A model generated the notes under the pieces. It did not search any database. It had not been told where the DNA came from and saw only the letters and a list, made by a program, of their open reading frames with translations. A stretch of 64,000 nt of DNA, from assembly GCF_003859805.1 (NCBI RefSeq), contig NZ_RQZG01000001.1, positions 248,001 through 312,000 of the forward strand, given 5' to 3'. Positions within the stretch are counted from its first letter, which is position 1. The number at the start of each line of letters is the position of its first letter. Both the position numbers and the translations under genes were made by a program. Positions 62,067 through 64,000 of this stretch are shown piece by piece. The DNA comes from Arachnia propionica (lineage in GTDB: Bacteria; Actinomycetota; Actinomycetes; Propionibacteriales; Propionibacteriaceae).

Positions 62067-63236
62067 TCACACCAATCCCGGATCAGCCAAGCGGAGGTAA
62101 CCCTCCGCCCACAGCTCGGACAGCGACGCCCCGGTCTCCAGCATCTTCATGACCCGCTCGTCGTCCGAGACCCGGTGGACGTGGGCATAGCCCTGGTCGT
62201 CGCGGGAGATGGTACGAACCTCCTGGGGCCTCACCGCTGACAGGAAATCACGGGAGTGGGTGGTGACCAGCACCTGGGAATGCGCGGACAGTTGCCGGAA
62301 ATCCTCCACCAATGCCGGGATCAGTCGAGGGTGCAGTTGGTTCTCCGGCTCCTCGACACCGATCACCGTCGGAGGATTCGGGTCATGGAGCATGGTGAGG
62401 TAGGCGAGCAGCTTCAGTGTGCCATCGCTGGTGAACCGGTCCAGCACCGGATCGTCGAAGGGACGATCCTTGAGTCGCAACAGCAGCCTGCCATCCTCGA
62501 GCAGCTTGGGGCGGATGCTCTCCAACTGAGGCACGCGCGTACCAAGGGCCGTGAAAACCTGCTCCAGGGCATCAGGGTGTTGCTCCTGCAGGTACTGCAC
62601 CACATTGGCCAGGTTGTCCCCGGTCTGACTGAGCCGGGGCTCGGGGCGACCGGTCGGAGTGGTGCGGGTGTTGTCCGCGCTCAGGTAGGACAGGTACCAG
62701 CCCTGGATGAAGTGGCGCAATGCCTGCACCCGTTGATGGCGCTGCATCTGGCCGAGAGCAGAGACCGCCAACAAATCGGGGGAATCCATCGTCTCGTCCT
62801 CATAGGCCTGGGTCTGCTCGTTGTACACCTTGCCCTGGCCATGCTTGAACACGAGGATGCCTCGGGGACGGCCCTGGGCCGGGGCGGTGGTCCAGCGCAG
62901 TTCCTCACGCTCCACCACCGGCAGACCGTGCTCCTCCCCCACTGCCAGTTGGTATGTGGTCCGGCGTGGTCTGCCGTTGATCTCCACCGTGTACGTCAGC
63001 TCGAACTCGACGGGACCTTCGCTGCCTCGGCTGCGAATGGCGGCCATCCGGTTGCGGCGATCCCAGGCTGATCGAAGCCCGAGGGTGAAGGCCTCGTGCA
63101 GGAAGGCGAAGGCGTCGAAGACGGTGGACTTGCCACTCCCGTTCGCCCCGACCAGCACGGTCAGCGGGGTCAGGTTGTCGAGGCGGACATCACGCAGCAC
63201 CCGGTAGTTCCTGATGCGGAAACTCACGATCTTCAC
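62067..63236 (-). CDS. AAA (AAA_15/21-type) SMC-like ATPase
   Basis: 389 residues from a GTG inside the carA stop (GTGA). '[20 protein letters not shown]' and Walker A '[20 protein letters not shown]' (residues 28-47), the middle region without motifs, Walker B '[20 protein letters not shown]' and the His switch '[20 protein letters not shown]'. This is the ABC/RecF-like ATPase half found in OLD-type, PARIS (AriA) and AbiL systems; it lacks its own TOPRIM domain, which the next gene supplies. Housekeeping functions of similar stand-alone ATPases cannot be excluded. Confidence 0.85.
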   Translation of the reverse strand: MKIVSFRIRNYRVLRDVRLDNLTPLTVLVGANGSGKSTVFDAFAFLHEAFTLGLRSAWDRRNRMAAIRSRGSEGPVEFELTYTVEINGRPRRTTYQLAVGEEHGLPVVEREELRWTTAPAQGRPRGILVFKHGQGKVYNEQTQAYEDETMDSPDLLAVSALGQMQRHQRVQALRHFIQGWYLSYLSADNTRTTPTGRPEPRLSQTGDNLANVVQYLQEQHPDALEQVFTALGTRVPQLESIRPKLLEDGRLLLRLKDRPFDDPVLDRFTSDGTLKLLAYLTMLHDPNPPTVIGVEEPENQLHPRLIPALVEDFRQLSAHSQVLVTTHSRDFLSAVRPQEVRTISRDDQGYAHVHRVSDDERVMKMLETGASLSELWAEGYLRLADPGLV

Positions 63237-64000
63237 GTCCGTGCCTCCATCAGGGTGGCGAAGCGGTCGAACAGGTGGTTGGCGTCGTGGGGCCCGGCGG
63301 CGGCCTCCGGGTGGTACTGCACCGAGAAGGCGACCAGGCGACCATCGCGTTCCAGCTCCAGTCCCTCGACCACCTGGTCGTTGAGACCGAGGTGGGAGAC
63401 CCGGGCCGTCCCGAACTCGGTCCGGGTTCCCTGCTCCAGCGGCGCATCGACGGCGAAGCCGTGGTTCTGGGCGGTGATCTCCACCCTACCGGTGCTGCGG
63501 TCCAGCACCGGCTGGTTGATGCCACGGTGACCGAATTTCAGCTTGAAGGTGCCAAAGCCCAGGGCCCGCCCGAAGAGCTGGTTGCCGAAGCAGATCCCGA
63601 AGTAGGGCATCCCGGCCTCCAGGACCTGGCGCAGCACCTCGACCTGATGGTCCGCCGTCGCCGGGTCCCCCGGGCCGTTGCTGAAGAACACGCCATCGGG
63701 GGAGACGGCCCGGATGTCCTCGAAGGTCGCGGTCGCGGGCAGCACATGGACCTCCATCCCCCGCTCGGCCATCTGCTTCGGGGTCATGGTCTTGATGCCC
63801 AGATCCAGGGCGGCGACGGTGAACCGTTTCTCCCCCACCGCGGGAACCACGTAGGACTGCTCGGTGGAGACCCTCGCGCACAGGTCCGCCCCGCTCATGG
63901 CGGGCTGCTGCAGCACCCGGGCCAGCAGCCGCTGCGGGTCCTGCTCGATCGTCGAGATGCCGACCCGCATGGCACCGAGGCTACGGATGTGCCGGGTCAG
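63233..64000 (-). CDS. carA: Carbamoyl-phosphate synthase small subunit, N-terminus cut by window edge
   Basis: The visible 255 C-terminal residues end in '[18 protein letters not shown]'. They contain the class I glutaminase domain: '[20 protein letters not shown]', '[20 protein letters not shown]', catalytic Cys in '[20 protein letters not shown]', '[10 protein letters not shown]', '[11 protein letters not shown]' and the His/Glu of '[13 protein letters not shown]'. It supplies ammonia to CarB. The stop codon overlaps the start of the AAA ATPase by 4 nt. The frame is still open at the window edge. Confidence 0.96.
   Translation of the reverse strand: MTRHIRSLGAMRVGISTIEQDPQRLLARVLQQPAMSGADLCARVSTEQSYVVPAVGEKRFTVAALDLGIKTMTPKQMAERGMEVHVLPATATFEDIRAVSPDGVFFSNGPGDPATADHQVEVLRQVLEAGMPYFGICFGNQLFGRALGFGTFKLKFGHRGINQPVLDRSTGRVEITAQNHGFAVDAPLEQGTRTEFGTARVSHLGLNDQVVEGLELERDGRLVAFSVQYHPEAAAGPHDANHLFDRFATLMEART

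Overview
The window reads as chromosomal DNA of a high-GC actinobacterium. Lineage markers are RbpA, actinobacterial integration host factor (mIHF), PAC2, an Eis-type acetyltransferase, the Ppm1/Lnt pair and a motif-degenerate PriA. The methionine, Mrp and pilus gene content and the gene order make a member of the Propionibacteriaceae (Arachnia/Tessaracoccus-like) my best guess, but this rests on gene content only. Coding density is very high. Many genes overlap by 1-4 nt (ATGA, GTGA, TGATG). At least nine transcription units appear leaderless, with a TANNNT-like hexamer ending 6-7 nt before the start codon.

Layout. 1-2.1 kb: an amidohydrolase (cut by the window edge) divergent from yggS. 2.1-6.6 kb: a small unknown protein, a GH3 glycosidase, an Eis acetyltransferase, and a CsoR-family repressor with a 54-aa Cys-rich protein and a CsoR box. 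6.7-11.8 kb: lpdA divergent from a XRE-HTH/MurA-like fusion, pyridoxal kinase, glycerophosphodiesterase and rbpA. 11.8-25.5 kb: a carotenoid-isomerase-like/ferredoxin-reductase-like fusion, then a nearly gapless minus-strand run that reads Mrp antiporter (A/B fusion, C, D, E, F, G), metY-metX-metW, lnt, ppm1, fxsA. 25.5-30 kb: an L,D-transpeptidase lipoprotein, tRNA-Pro(GGG), a repeat-rich 600-bp non-coding stretch, an ArsR-SRPBCC-SnoaL-TfoX mini-operon and an M15/extensin-like wall protein. 30-38.3 kb: a rhodanese, der, a DUF2975/HTH pair, an ABC-F ATPase with an apparent leader-peptide attenuator, a CutA/NIF3-like protein, cmk, tyrA, trmI and a HAD phosphatase. 38.3-47.9 kb: metH, nudC and a sortase-assembled pilus operon (tip adhesin, SpaH-type pilin, class C sortase). 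48-64 kb: PAC2, then rpe, rsmB, fmt, priA, metK, rpoZ, gmk, mihF, pyrF, pyrD, carB and carA (cut by the window edge). A two-gene AAA-ATPase/TOPRIM-like (DUF4276-type) cassette sits between carA and carB.

How the genes work together. MetX, MetY, MetW, MetH and MetK together cover homoserine to methionine to SAM. Lnt and Ppm1 serve lipoprotein acylation and mannosylation, and a lipoprotein L,D-transpeptidase is encoded nearby. CarAB, PyrD and PyrF belong to de novo UMP synthesis.

The strongest candidates for new biology are four. (i) The ATPase/TOPRIM pair, resembling OLD/PARIS-type anti-phage modules, is stitched by overlapping start/stop codons into the carA-carB operon. (ii) The ABC-F gene is preceded by a 7-residue leader ORF whose codons are complementary to the ABC-F ribosome-binding site. 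(iii) The HTH-MurA fusion has a perfect inverted repeat over its own -10 box. (iv) A polyene-oxidoreductase/FNR fusion. A phased 20-bp repeat array downstream of tRNA-Pro is unexplained. No searches or calculations were run; all family calls come from motif reading.
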